DNA from: Leptospiraceae bacterium
GTDB taxonomy: Bacteria; Spirochaetota; Leptospiria; Leptospirales; Leptospiraceae
Assembly: GCA_022402465.1 (NCBI GenBank)
Contig: JAKRSH010000029.1
Coordinates: forward strand, 107,730 to 171,729
Length of the DNA stretch: 64,000 nt
Direction: 5' to 3'
The notes beneath the pieces are model-generated. The model ran no database searches. It was not told the origin of the DNA and worked only from the letters and a program-made list of their open reading frames with translations. Of the stretch, positions 1-8,572 are shown in pieces (position 1 is the stretch's first letter; each line of letters opens with the position of its first letter). Both the position numbers and the translations under genes were made by a program.

Positions 1-292
1 GAGAAAAGTTAATATTTTGTGAGCCAGCTCCTGGTCCATTCAAACGATAGAACTTCATCTTTTGACCAGAAAGAGATCCGGTCTTAGTTTCGGCTGAGGC
101 TATAGTTTCTGCATTCGTACAAGAACTAAATTCGAAATTTAAAAAACTAACCGCATTATTAACCAAAACAATTGATGCAAGCAAAGGTTCTATATCTTGT
201 GTAGGTTTAGGATCTTGAAATAAGGGCACATAATTACAATAAGTTAAGTGAAAAAACAAAAAACATGTGAGGAAGATTTTATTAAGGGACAT
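1..292 (-). CDS. Partial lipoprotein (3' end outside window)
   Basis: Reading frame open from the window edge up to an ATG at 290-292; the C-terminus is missing. The start MSLNKIFLTCFLFF is a hydrophobic export signal, followed by a relaxed spirochaete-type lipobox ending at Cys19 (HLTYC), so an outer- or inner-membrane lipoprotein is predicted. The ATG sits one base after the stop codon of the upstream lipoprotein gene (294-692); another in-frame ATG at 299-301 would overlap that gene. Tight coupling suggests it is the last visible gene of the haem/iron-uptake locus. No family recognised in the 97 residues available. Confidence 0.7.
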   Translation of the reverse strand, partial: MSLNKIFLTCFLFFHLTYCNYVPLFQDPKPTQDIEPLLASIVLVNNAVSFLNFEFSSCTNAETIASAETKTGSLSGQKMKFYRLNGPGAGSQNINFS

Positions 293-293
293 A

Positions 294-692
294 TTATTCA
301 TTATCTCCTGCTTCTGCTACACCAAATGCTGGTAATGGTTTAAGATTGCACGTATAGACTGCTAGATCAAATCCAATAAATAATCCATTGAAGAAAATAT
401 TATCAGAACATTCTTGAACATCTTTTTCAGAATAAAGGGCTTCGTCATCAATTTTAAGTAGATTAGGTAGAATTAAAATCAAGTTCCGATTGTAATCCGT
501 TGCAGCGACCTCAAAACGATCTCTTGTTGTTGGTGTTAGCCCTCCTACAAAAAGAAGAAAAAAGCCAAGATCCGCTTGAATAAAGGCAGCAGCATCCTTT
601 CCAGACATAGAATTAGGTTGTTTAAGTCCAAAAGGGGCACAATTTGATAGTAAATTGAGAGAAACCAAAAATACTAATATAGATTTGAGCAT
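294..692 (-). CDS. Small lipoprotein, function unknown
   Basis: 132 residues. The N-terminus MLKSILVFLVSLNLLSNC is a lipoprotein signal with a clear lipobox (LLSNC, Cys18), so the mature protein is anchored to a membrane. The rest has a hydrophobic patch (about residues 42-55) and two later cysteines that could pair; I recognise no domain. It lies downstream of the TonB receptor with a 74-bp gap holding a Fur-box-like sequence and a TTGGTATTAGTAA half-site, so it probably has its own iron-responsive promoter as well as read-through. A role in haem or iron acquisition is inferred only from this context. Confidence 0.75.
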   Translation of the reverse strand: MLKSILVFLVSLNLLSNCAPFGLKQPNSMSGKDAAAFIQADLGFFLLFVGGLTPTTRDRFEVAATDYNRNLILILPNLLKIDDEALYSEKDVQECSDNIFFNGLFIGFDLAVYTCNLKPLPAFGVAEAGDNE

Positions 693-720
693 AAATGTAA
701 AAAATACTAATTTTCATTAT

Positions 721-735
721 TGTCAATGATTATAA
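721..735. promoter_or_regulatory. Fur-box-like sequence
   Basis: TGTCAATGATTATAA matches the 7-1-7 Fur consensus TGATAATNATTATCA at 11 of 14 scored positions. It lies 28 bp upstream of the 294-692 lipoprotein start and is followed at 736-748 by a TTGGTATTAGTAA half-site resembling the repeats upstream of 4284. Iron-dependent repression is inferred; the AT-rich background makes chance matches possible. Confidence 0.45.
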
Positions 736-766
736 TTGGTATTAGTAAAAAAAAGTTACAGAAAAA

Positions 767-3007
767 TTAAAATTTGGCGCTGAACCCGCCGTAGTAAAAT
801 CTAGGTCGGATTGGATTGTATGTTAATTCAAATTCATTTCGTACGTTATCAATTCCAAAAAATAATGAGGCTTTCCCATCAAAGAAATTTTGCTCCATTC
901 TCAGATTGATTAAGTTAAAGGCTCTTCCATAAATTAAATCATTCGAATTGGGATCAATTTGTTGGTCTATCAGAGCGGTCGAATTACCACCTGTAAACTC
1001 ATTCGTCGTACTGTAGTAAGGTCTTCTATCTATTCGTTTCCCTCGTATTGCAAATTCAAATGCATTGAGTCCTGGTGTTCTAAAGATTAAGTTTAAGGTT
1101 CCTTGGTGAAGTGGTCTTCCTTCTAGGGGACGATCTGAGGCAAGATCTCTTGTATCAGTATGATTGTAGCCCATCTCAGCGGCAAAATAGGTCCAAAATT
1201 TAAATCTAGCACCCAATTCGCCTCCTCTTGTATAGGCTCGTGAAATGTTTGTTAATTGGAATTGGGCGAATTCAGAAGCGCCGCTGGAACCAAAACTAAA
1301 TTGTATCAAATTTTCAATGTCGTTTCGGAATATGCTAGTGAAAATTGTTAAAGAACGAAGGGGAGACCATTCCAAATCTGCATTAACAGTTGTTGATTTT
1401 TCTGCTTTGAGATTGGGATTGCCGTCTACTATGTATCCGACGCCTGGATTCTCAAATCTGAGGAATAACTCTCGAAAAGTCGGAGGTCTAAATCCTTTCC
1501 CATAACTAGAACGGAACACGAGATTATCTAAAATATCTATTCGAAGTGCAAGTTTGGGTGTTGTGGCACTCCCAAATTGAGAGTCATCATCAAACCGAAC
1601 TCCAGGCACCAATCGAACCTTAGGGTAGGATGGAAAAATAGTCCACTCATCTTGGAGAAATCCAGCATGCCGAGTTCTATAAGCAAAGCGATTGGCTAAT
1701 CGATCTGATTCTAATTCTTCAGCAAATGATTCTAGTCCCATGGTAAGAAAATGAGAATCATTGAGTTCATGATCCAACTGAATCGTTCCTTGGGATGATA
1801 TTTCTTTGTTGAGTTCCCTTGCATCCAATTCATCGGATTGTCTTTGGTCTCTTCTGAATTTATTCTCCCAAACAGAATAATTTCCTCGAAAAGAAACTAA
1901 ATTTCTTTTCCCATAAGAATACTCCATACCCCCAAGTCCCATAAAATCTTTGGTGTTATTGGTTCTATCAAATACAGCACGTGTTGTGTTCTGATCTACG
2001 CCCTGTTGAACTCTATCTAAATAAAAAATACCAGTCTTTACTCGAAAATTTCCATCCGGATTGAAGGTGAGGTTGGTTGCGATGTTTGAATCTTTTGCCG
2101 CATTTGCTGTAGTTGCTACATTCTCTGGTTGAAGATCATAACTAGGAACATGATTGAATCCAGCAACAACATTGGTTGCGACAATCTCATTCTTAAAACC
2201 AACATTCGCAGTGGAAGTTATTTCATTTTGGGTTCCAAAATACGATTTGGCCCCAGAGCCATAAGTTGTTCGAAATTCATAGTACTGTGGTTTATCGTTT
2301 TCTCTTGTTATGATATTTATCACACCTCCTATAGCATCTGCTCCATACAAGGCTGAGGAGGATCCTTTTACAATTTCGATTCTTTCGATATTTTGAACCT
2401 TGAATCTTGTAAGATCCACAGTATTATTTGTTCTTCCTGCAATTCTTTGGCCATCCACTAAGAATAGCACATATTTGGAATCAAGCCCAAGCATTTGAAC
2501 TTGGGAACCACCGAAAAAAGGACTTACATTGACTCCTAATTGGGTTTCTAATACTTCTGCTGCGTTTCTTGCACCAGAGGATTCTATTCGTTTTCTTGAT
2601 ATAACTTCAGTTGCTACTGTTGAATCTTTAAGTCTTCTTTCTCCTCTTGAACCAGTTACAACGATGGCATTGGAATTATCAAATTTGTTCCAAAGCTCCT
2701 CATTAGTATTAGTCGGAAAATCTTTAGAGGAATTATTGTTGGAAGAAGATTCGCTTTTATTAGAAGAGTCGGCTGATTCCGTAGAATTAATCTGGCTTGC
2801 TTCGGTGGATTTTTGAGTGGCTTTCTCGGAACTTAAAGATTTGGTTTTCTGTAAACGCTTTACATCTTTATCCGAATATATTCTGCTAGGTGTAGATGAT
2901 GATTCTTTTTGTTCTTGGGAGTGGAGTGTTATAAGTGATGTAAGAGCAAATAAGCATATATAGGATAAAATTTTAGTAAAAGAGATTCTCTCATAAAATG
3001 GGATCAT
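767..3007 (-). CDS. TonB-dependent outer-membrane receptor, probably haem/iron
   Basis: 746 residues. A signal peptide (about 1-30) is followed by a Ser/Asn-rich linker (about 35-110), then a TonB-box-like IVVTGSR at the start of the plug, the plug domain (about 115-235, with [26 protein letters not shown]), and a beta-barrel to the C-terminal Phe746. These are standard for receptors that import siderophores, haem or cobalamin with TonB/ExbBD energy. The HmuY-like lipoprotein gene directly upstream (25-bp gap) points to haem or haemoprotein as ligand; the barrel itself does not let me confirm that. The Ser-rich linker before the plug is unusually long. Confidence 0.93.
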   Translation of the reverse strand: MIPFYERISFTKILSYICLFALTSLITLHSQEQKESSSTPSRIYSDKDVKRLQKTKSLSSEKATQKSTEASQINSTESADSSNKSESSSNNNSSKDFPTNTNEELWNKFDNSNAIVVTGSRGERRLKDSTVATEVISRKRIESSGARNAAEVLETQLGVNVSPFFGGSQVQMLGLDSKYVLFLVDGQRIAGRTNNTVDLTRFKVQNIERIEIVKGSSSALYGADAIGGVINIITRENDKPQYYEFRTTYGSGAKSYFGTQNEITSTANVGFKNEIVATNVVAGFNHVPSYDLQPENVATTANAAKDSNIATNLTFNPDGNFRVKTGIFYLDRVQQGVDQNTTRAVFDRTNNTKDFMGLGGMEYSYGKRNLVSFRGNYSVWENKFRRDQRQSDELDARELNKEISSQGTIQLDHELNDSHFLTMGLESFAEELESDRLANRFAYRTRHAGFLQDEWTIFPSYPKVRLVPGVRFDDDSQFGSATTPKLALRIDILDNLVFRSSYGKGFRPPTFRELFLRFENPGVGYIVDGNPNLKAEKSTTVNADLEWSPLRSLTIFTSIFRNDIENLIQFSFGSSGASEFAQFQLTNISRAYTRGGELGARFKFWTYFAAEMGYNHTDTRDLASDRPLEGRPLHQGTLNLIFRTPGLNAFEFAIRGKRIDRRPYYSTTNEFTGGNSTALIDQQIDPNSNDLIYGRAFNLINLRMEQNFFDGKASLFFGIDNVRNEFELTYNPIRPRFYYGGFSAKF

Positions 3008-3031
3008 TTTACTAATTTTAATTAACCTAAA

Positions 3032-3697
3032 TTATGGAGAAATCTCTCGCCATCGGAATTTAGGATAGCCAGAAGTTCCTGCATCGGAATAATAATCAAT
3101 GATTTGAACTGCATAAAATCTTGTGCCATTAGATGAGCGAATTATGAAGACGGTGAGTCTTGGACTCAGTGTTGGAATATCATAAAGGAACCAACCAGTA
3201 TCAAAATTTGTTAGAACATCACTTCCTGTAAAAGATGCTCCACCACCTCCAATGACTTGAGCCTGTCCATTGATGTCATTTTTGAATTCCGTGTTTGTGC
3301 AACCTAAGGATGCAGAAGAAGTGGACGCTCCAGGAAAAGTACTAGTATTTGATCGGCAAGCAGCACCTTGATTTGCATTATTAGTAGCTCCCCCATTCGT
3401 TCTTACTTTAAATCTTTGAAAGCCTATATCAAATTCAGTATTCGATAATGCACTTGTAGCAAAAGAATAATTAGTCCATAAATCATTAGAGGTTGCTCTT
3501 ACTTGAGTTATAGTAGAACCATCCGATTGAGGAGAATTGGAAATTAATTCAGGTCGAGTACCTATAGGTTCCAATCCTCCAGAGACGGCCTGAAGCAAAA
3601 AATTATTAGTTTCATTCCTCTTAGCTGTATCAGTATCACTGAGTCTTGCGCAGTGAGTAAAGAGAATCGCAATCAATAAAATAGTGCCAGGTTTCAT
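3032..3697 (-). CDS. HmuY-like haem-binding lipoprotein
   Basis: 221 residues. Signal with lipobox LFTHC (Cys16). The body has the pattern I associate with the HmuY family: an early W-x-x-Y-x-F strand, 'EFDIGFQRFKVRTNGG' near residues 90-105, a middle 'GWFLYDI' segment and a C-terminal 'FYAVQIIDYYSDAG...PKFRW'. HmuY proteins take haem from host or environmental carriers and pass it to a TonB receptor, which is the next gene here. The axial haem ligands cannot be assigned by eye. Alternative: a related iron-regulated lipoprotein that binds another tetrapyrrole. Confidence 0.75.
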   Translation of the reverse strand: MKPGTILLIAILFTHCARLSDTDTAKRNETNNFLLQAVSGGLEPIGTRPELISNSPQSDGSTITQVRATSNDLWTNYSFATSALSNTEFDIGFQRFKVRTNGGATNNANQGAACRSNTSTFPGASTSSASLGCTNTEFKNDINGQAQVIGGGGASFTGSDVLTNFDTGWFLYDIPTLSPRLTVFIIRSSNGTRFYAVQIIDYYSDAGTSGYPKFRWREISP

Positions 3698-3723
3698 TTT
3701 ACTATATTAATTTAAAATTTGTA

Positions 3724-4284
3724 TTATAGTTGGGTCAAGGTAACATTCACTGGAGTTGTTCCTGAAAAAGTAACTCCTGTATATACAACAACGACATATG
3801 TATCTGCCTGTAAGAATGTAATAGTATTTGATGAATTAACAAGATATGAATTTGCTAATGCTGAACTACTATCTGTAGCAGAGCTATGTGAATAAGTTGT
3901 ATTGATCGTAGCCAAATTACTTGAAGAAATCGGACAAGCATCGCTTTTTTTATAGACCAAAACATAATGTTGACCACTAAAAGTTAATTTCGAATTAGCA
4001 GCAGCTGTATAAGTAACTGCGCCGATTTCATGATCAATGCCTACAGGTGATACTTTAGTTTTAGAAACTTGTCTAGCTGAGTTCAAATTTGCAGATGTTA
4101 TTGCTGTAATAGGTGCATTAACTGTTCGATCTCTTCCATTTATCGATATCGTAACTGCGCAAGTTGGACCTGATGAGGCTGCAGCAAGCGCCAAAAGAAC
4201 TAAAGCTTCATCATCATTTTCTTCTTTTTTCTGGCAGCCCACAGCTAAACTGAGAGCGAGGACGATTCCAAGTATTTTTTTCAT
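3724..4284 (-). CDS. Lipoprotein, first gene of the haem-uptake operon
   Basis: 186 residues. MKKILGIVLALSLAVGC is a textbook lipoprotein signal (Cys17), followed by a charged tether and a Thr/Ser-rich beta-strand domain with no family I recognise. Two cysteines (in PTCAV and DACPI) may form a disulphide. AAAGGAAA just upstream serves as ribosome site. It precedes the HmuY-like gene by 26 bp, and the 440-bp upstream region carries a Fur-box-like site and two inverted repeats, so this is the likely promoter-proximal gene of the locus. It may be a surface haem or metal binder; that is context only. Confidence 0.75.
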   Translation of the reverse strand: MKKILGIVLALSLAVGCQKKEENDDEALVLLALAAASSGPTCAVTISINGRDRTVNAPITAITSANLNSARQVSKTKVSPVGIDHEIGAVTYTAAANSKLTFSGQHYVLVYKKSDACPISSSNLATINTTYSHSSATDSSSALANSYLVNSSNTITFLQADTYVVVVYTGVTFSGTTPVNVTLTQL

Positions 4285-4299
4285 AGCGTTTCCTTTAAA

Positions 4300-4316
4300 T
4301 TGGTAATTACTACCAA
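4300..4316. promoter_or_regulatory. Perfect inverted repeat TTGGTA-N5-TACCAA
   Basis: TTGGTAATTACTACCAA has 6-bp perfect arms around five bases and ends 15 bp before the start codon at 4284, overlapping the expected promoter/leader. Related sequences lie at 4411-4427 and 736-748. It looks like a binding site for a dimeric repressor distinct from Fur. Confidence 0.5.
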
Positions 4317-4326
4317 ATTTTCTAAA

Positions 4327-4341
4327 TGAGAATGAGAGTCA
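4327..4341. promoter_or_regulatory. Fur-box-like sequence upstream of haem operon
   Basis: TGAGAATGAGAGTCA matches TGATAATNATTATCA at 10 of 14 scored positions, 42 bp upstream of the first operon gene (start 4284). Its position fits an iron-responsive operator for the lipoprotein-HmuY-TonB operon. Confidence 0.45.
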
Positions 4342-4736
4342 ATTTAGAATTAAACTTATTTTAGTAATTTCTGGTTTTTGCTGACAATTTCGTGACAAAA
4401 AATTTTAGTCTTGTTAGTACTAACCAAAATACATGAAATAAATCTGTGTTCTGTTAAACCTTCATTCTTTTGGGATTGTTTCTTAGATAAGCCTGATTGG
4501 TCAATAGATTTCTGATTTCATTGCGAACTGTACATTCATACTGCTTTATATATGGAAATGGCCTTTTACAGGATGATCAATACCAAAAATCAGTATAGAA
4601 TGATCTCATTTACGCTTTCATCAACACTCATAGAAGGTATACAGCGAGTGTAGGGTAACTTATAGGATAAATAATCATTTGCAGAATTTTCCTGTTTTTA
4701 TATTATTAACCAATAAAACTGAATTTGGAGAAATCA
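4342..4736. other. Intergenic region between divergent operons
   Basis: About 395 bp without a gene. Apart from the palindrome at 4411-4427, I see a possible plus-strand promoter for the MORN gene (TTGCAG at 4679-4684, 16 bp, TATTAT at 4701-4706) and its ribosome site GGAG at 4727-4730. No RNA gene or riboswitch fold was recognised. Confidence 0.4.
4411..4427. promoter_or_regulatory. Perfect palindrome GTTAGTACTAAC in TTG...CAA context
   Basis: TTGTTAGTACTAACCAA contains a 12-bp perfect palindrome at 4413-4424 and shares the TTGGT/ACCAA ends of the 4300-4316 repeat. It lies about 130 bp upstream of the haem operon and 310 bp upstream of the divergent MORN gene, and could be a second operator of the same regulator. 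Confidence 0.4.
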
Positions 4737-5348
4737 ATGAGAACTCTCATTTTATTACTTAGCTTTGTTGTCGTAATTCAAAACTGTAAAACTGCTAGCG
4801 GAAAGTGTCTGGAAGGAGACTGTAAAGCTGGATCTGGAACCCAAGAAATGAAAGATGGGTCATTGTATGTTGGGCCATTTGAAGATGGTAAAAAGGATGG
4901 AATTGGTACTTTAACTTATACAAACGGTGATAAGTATATTGGTGACTTTAAAGATGATGTACAATCTGGTGAAGGAACTTATACCTATGCAGACGGCGAT
5001 ATTTATATCGGTCAATATGAAAAAGGAAAGCGAAATGGCCAAGGAACTTACAAACATGCCAATGGGGATGTATATGTTGGTCAATACAAAGATGGATTAA
5101 GAGCTGGCCAAGGGACCTATACCTATGCATCAGGTGATAAATATGTTGGTTCTTATGTTGCTGGACTAAGATCAGGCCAAGGAACTTATATGTACTCAAC
5201 TGGAGAAAAATTCCAAGGTGAGTGGAAGGATAATTCTCGAAACGGTGCTGGAAAATACTATAACAAACGTGGGGAAGTTCTTTTGGATGGAACTTGGTCT
5301 AATGATGAGTTCGAAGAAAAACCAGCTATGGAACCAGTAGCGAAGTAA
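4737..5348 (+). CDS. MORN-repeat lipoprotein
   Basis: 203 residues from the ATG at 4737. I prefer this to an upstream TTG at 4725 because GGAGAAATCA precedes it at ideal spacing and the protein then begins MRTLILLLSFVVVIQNC, a lipoprotein signal with lipobox VIQNC (Cys17). About six MORN repeats of 23 residues follow (pattern YxGxfxdGxrxGxGtytyanGd), filling residues 40-185. MORN repeats form extended beta-sheets that bind lipids or act as scaffolds. Here the protein is expected to face the periplasm or surface. It is a single gene with its own terminator, so no partner is implied. Confidence 0.88.
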   Translation: MRTLILLLSFVVVIQNCKTASGKCLEGDCKAGSGTQEMKDGSLYVGPFEDGKKDGIGTLTYTNGDKYIGDFKDDVQSGEGTYTYADGDIYIGQYEKGKRNGQGTYKHANGDVYVGQYKDGLRAGQGTYTYASGDKYVGSYVAGLRSGQGTYMYSTGEKFQGEWKDNSRNGAGKYYNKRGEVLLDGTWSNDEFEEKPAMEPVAK

Positions 5349-5360
5349 AAATCATTCTAT

Positions 5361-5399
5361 AAAATTCTACTTCTGCTTTCGAAGGAGTAGAATTTTTTT
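5361..5399 (+). terminator. Rho-independent terminator after MORN gene
   Basis: AAAATTCTACT at 5361-5371 pairs perfectly with AGTAGAATTTT at 5386-5396, and a T-run ends the structure. It lies 12 bp past the MORN stop and probably also serves the converging gene at 5420-6373. Confidence 0.8.
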
Positions 5400-5419
5400 A
5401 ATCTATTGTTCGTTAATTT

Positions 5420-6373
5420 CTAAGATTGAGCATTTAAGCTTTCATAAATTTCTTTGAGCGAATTCGATAATTCGAATTTTTTCTGCCAACCTATAGCTCT
5501 AATTTTATCATTATTTCCCAAAAGACGAGCAGTTTCAGCTTCACGAAATCTAGATGGATCTTTTGTTATCTTAATAGTTTTGCCTGATATACGGATCAGA
5601 ATGTCTAGTATTTCTTCAATAGAAGTTTCAACATTAGAACAAATATTATAGATTTCTCCAGAAACTCCACTTTTAGCTAAAGTTATGTAAGCACGAACGA
5701 CATCTCGAACATCAAGAAAATCTCTAGTAGAGCTAATATCACCAACTAGTATTTCAGAATTGGATGAATTGGCTGAATCAATGATTTGTTGGCAAAAATT
5801 TGGAATCACAAATTCTTTTCTCTGTCCAACACCAATATGATTGAAAGGTCTCGCTATCATGATTTCCAAATATTTTGTAACTGCAGCATACTGTCTGCAA
5901 TAGACTTCAGCTGATAGTTTGCTAGCTGAATAGGGATTTACAGGGTTTGGTAAAATACTTTCAAATAGAGGGTATGACTCAGGCAATTGTCTTCCATAAA
6001 CATCAGCAGAGGATACATAGATAAGTTTACATGGACGATTTAATTTTTTAAGGGATTCTAAGATATTTAAAGTACCTTTCACATTAATATCCAAAGTTCC
6101 CCAAGGATCCAAAATTGCCTTAGGTACAAAGGGTTGAGCTGCTAAATGAAAGACTAAATCGGGTTGCAAGGATAGAATCAATTCTGAAACACTAACTGTA
6201 TCTCGAATGTCCATTTCGTAAAAATGGTAGTCTACATTTTTGGATATTTCACCTGAGCGATGCAAACCATGTATTTCATATTCAGGTAGAGAATTTTTCA
6301 GTTCCTCCTTTAAAAAAGAGCCAACAAATCCTCCAATTCCAGTAATAAGGCATTTTTTCAAATCATTCTCCAA
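5420..6373 (-). CDS. NAD(P)-dependent nucleotide-sugar reductase/dehydratase (Rmd-like)
   Basis: 317 residues, the usual size for extended short-chain dehydrogenases acting on nucleotide sugars. The N-terminal TGIGGFVG is the Rossmann dinucleotide loop, SSADVYG carries the catalytic Ser/Thr, and YSASK gives the catalytic Tyr and Lys. The stretch RPFNHIGVGQ is what I associate with GDP-4-keto-6-deoxy-D-mannose reductase (Rmd) and GDP-mannose 4,6-dehydratase, enzymes of GDP-rhamnose/fucose supply. Divergent from a glycosyltransferase cluster (64-bp gap), so it probably makes a donor sugar for LPS. Exact substrate not determined. Confidence 0.82.
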   Translation of the reverse strand: MENDLKKCLITGIGGFVGSFLKEELKNSLPEYEIHGLHRSGEISKNVDYHFYEMDIRDTVSVSELILSLQPDLVFHLAAQPFVPKAILDPWGTLDINVKGTLNILESLKKLNRPCKLIYVSSADVYGRQLPESYPLFESILPNPVNPYSASKLSAEVYCRQYAAVTKYLEIMIARPFNHIGVGQRKEFVIPNFCQQIIDSANSSNSEILVGDISSTRDFLDVRDVVRAYITLAKSGVSGEIYNICSNVETSIEEILDILIRISGKTIKITKDPSRFREAETARLLGNNDKIRAIGWQKKFELSNSLKEIYESLNAQS

Positions 6374-6437
6374 GTTTTACTTGCTATTTTGGTCAATTCT
6401 AAGATCTTCTAAAGAAAAGTAAAGCAGCGTCGTAATT

Positions 6438-7451
6438 GTGTCATCCATAGAAAAATCCCCTGGAGATTCCTTTTTTCAAATTTATGATCCGGAAATTAAT
6501 GTTTCGGATATAATGAAGGATATTGAATCTAAACTCAAATCTAGAAATATATCCAAGGAAGATGTTGAAAGAATATCTAAGTTAAGGCTTTCTCCCTTTT
6601 CAAAGCATAGTTCTAGAGAGTTTGATGCAAGTTTATCTGCTAATCTTTTTGAAAAAGGGATTTCAGCGCCTAAATTCACAAATCCAAAACTATGGTTTCT
6701 CAGAGGACCTTTAAAATGGATGATAACACAATTTATCAATTTTTATGCTTTAGTTGATAAAAAATTATCTGAAAATCGAGTTAGAGCTTTCTTTCAAGTT
6801 CTTCATGAAATAGTTCTCTTAAAGAAAAAACAAGATCTTCTTGGTCAAAAATTGGAAGAATTCTACCAAGAGTATGCAGAAAATAAATACCTAGCTTTGA
6901 AAGGTTCTTCAAAAAGTAATTTGTATTCTCCTCTTTCTCTCAGAGTAGATTTTGAATCAGGCGCGCCACACGAATCAGAAGAATTGATTGAATTAGTAAA
7001 GGACGCACAACCAGTTCTTATATATTATCCATCAAGTTTGGGTTTTTTGGAATTATGTAATAGTGTAAATTTAAAATACAGAGTATATACTCCCTTTGAA
7101 GAAGATGTGAATCTAATTCAAAGAACCATTACAGAATTCGTGAGTTCTCAAGAAAAAATTTCACCTAGTACTTGCTTGCTATTTCATACGAATGCTTCGC
7201 TTTTTCCAAGAAGTTTTTGGGAAGGAATATTAAGACAATGGCGCTTACTTGAGCAAGAAACAAGATTTATAATTCGATATAAAGAATCTTCGAATTCTAG
7301 CTTAAGTCCATTTCAAGACAACTTGCCTTTACAGATTGATATTGAATCTCTGCCTGATTATTTGAGAAGTTTAGGATTTAAAAATGTTTACGTCCATTCA
7401 CCTAATAGCTTTGGTTGGGTAAATATAAGTTTTGTTCTTAGTCCTTCATGA
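6438..7451 (+). CDS. Unknown protein opening a glycosyltransferase operon
   Basis: 337 residues from a GTG with no strong ribosome site. Residues 15-60 are charged and helical, 90-155 form a long amphipathic helix that could be a coiled coil, and 170-337 look like an alpha/beta domain ending in alternating strands. The layout (helical N-terminus with an R/K-rich 'FSKHSSREF' segment, then an alpha/beta domain) faintly recalls the non-catalytic parts of LPS methyltransferases in polysaccharide clusters, but I see no SAM-binding glycine loop, so I assign no function. Its last bases overlap the next gene's start (ATGA), so the two are translationally coupled. Confidence 0.65.
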   Translation: MSSIEKSPGDSFFQIYDPEINVSDIMKDIESKLKSRNISKEDVERISKLRLSPFSKHSSREFDASLSANLFEKGISAPKFTNPKLWFLRGPLKWMITQFINFYALVDKKLSENRVRAFFQVLHEIVLLKKKQDLLGQKLEEFYQEYAENKYLALKGSSKSNLYSPLSLRVDFESGAPHESEELIELVKDAQPVLIYYPSSLGFLELCNSVNLKYRVYTPFEEDVNLIQRTITEFVSSQEKISPSTCLLFHTNASLFPRSFWEGILRQWRLLEQETRFIIRYKESSNSSLSPFQDNLPLQIDIESLPDYLRSLGFKNVYVHSPNSFGWVNISFVLSPS

Positions 7452-8572
7452 TAATTTTCCAACATATTGATGAATACCATCCCTTTGATGGAATTGGAAA
7501 TGACTGTAGAGGACTGAGAAAAATATTTCAAAATCTTTCATTCTCCGATTATATAATGACTCAAAGAAATTTTTGTCCTGAAGAAGAAAATGTTCTCTTA
7601 GTTAAAAATGTAACACAGAAAGAAAACAAATTTATAGAAATTAATCAGAATTGCATTCATATTTTACATTATGGTGGCTCAGGCTATCCTTTAGATTTTT
7701 TTTTAAGTTTACCCGGACGTAAATTCTTAAGGTTTCACAATATTACCCCTTCAGAATTTTACCAAGGTTGCAATGAATCTGTTTATATTTCTATGGATAA
7801 ATTTTTTTCCAAATCAGTTCTAGAACTATCTTCTCTTTCTAATGAAATTGAATTAGCAATTTGTGATTCAAATACTAATGCTGAATTTATAAAACAACAT
7901 TCATCTATTCCTGCTACTACCATACCCATAGTAAAAGATTATTCTGATCTTTCCCAATGGAATTCTAAAATTATTTCACCTGAAAGGAAAAGTTCAAATG
8001 AAAAAGAAGATTTAGTATTTGTTGGTAGAATTGTTCCTAATAAAAAAATCCAAGATATCATAGTATTATTTTTCTTCTGGAAGAAAATTCATCCAACCGC
8101 AAAACTTCATTTAATTGGTGGACTTGTTCCTGGAATTGAAGAATATTTCAATTTTATCAAGTCATTCATTTTTGATTTAGATTTAGTGGATTCTGTAAAT
8201 ATCTACTTTAAAATAGAAGATACTCAAAAATCAAAAATTCTACAAGATTCATTGTATTATATTTCCATGAGTGAGCATGAGGGATTTGGAATTCCTTTGT
8301 TAGAAGCAATGCAAAATCATTTAGTTGTAGTAGCTTATGCATCAACTGCAATTCCAGAGACTATGAAAAGAGGTGGCATTTTATTCTATGAAAAAAATTT
8401 CCCAGTAATGGTAGAAATTTTAAATAAGATTAAAAATGAATTAAATTTGTATGAATCTGTTCTTGCTACTCAAGAAAAAGCTTTGCAGTATTATAAAAAT
8501 TATCCTTTCCAAGAAAAAATACAAAATATCTTATTAAATCATAAAAGTGAAATCAAGAAGTTTTATGATTAA
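7448..8572 (+). CDS. GT4-family glycosyltransferase
   Basis: 374 residues. GT-B fold features: an N-terminal domain with GG-rich strands, then LVFVGRIVPNKKIQDII at the start of the nucleotide-binding half and the E-x7-E motif in SEHEGFGIPLLEAM near residues 275-290. GT4 enzymes move a sugar from a nucleotide donor with retention. Closely similar in layout to the next gene (8565-9620), suggesting a duplication. It starts inside the last codons of the preceding gene. Cytoplasmic role in LPS or O-antigen assembly is inferred from the neighbours. Confidence 0.88.
   Translation: MIIFQHIDEYHPFDGIGNDCRGLRKIFQNLSFSDYIMTQRNFCPEEENVLLVKNVTQKENKFIEINQNCIHILHYGGSGYPLDFFLSLPGRKFLRFHNITPSEFYQGCNESVYISMDKFFSKSVLELSSLSNEIELAICDSNTNAEFIKQHSSIPATTIPIVKDYSDLSQWNSKIISPERKSSNEKEDLVFVGRIVPNKKIQDIIVLFFFWKKIHPTAKLHLIGGLVPGIEEYFNFIKSFIFDLDLVDSVNIYFKIEDTQKSKILQDSLYYISMSEHEGFGIPLLEAMQNHLVVVAYASTAIPETMKRGGILFYEKNFPVMVEILNKIKNELNLYESVLATQEKALQYYKNYPFQEKIQNILLNHKSEIKKFYD

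Noticed and set aside
1245..2816. Plus-strand open frames within the TonB receptor gene
   Set aside because: They overlap a clear receptor and show no signal, motif or ribosome site.
4948..5199. Minus-strand open frame within the MORN gene
   Set aside because: Low-complexity mirror of the MORN repeats without a ribosome site.
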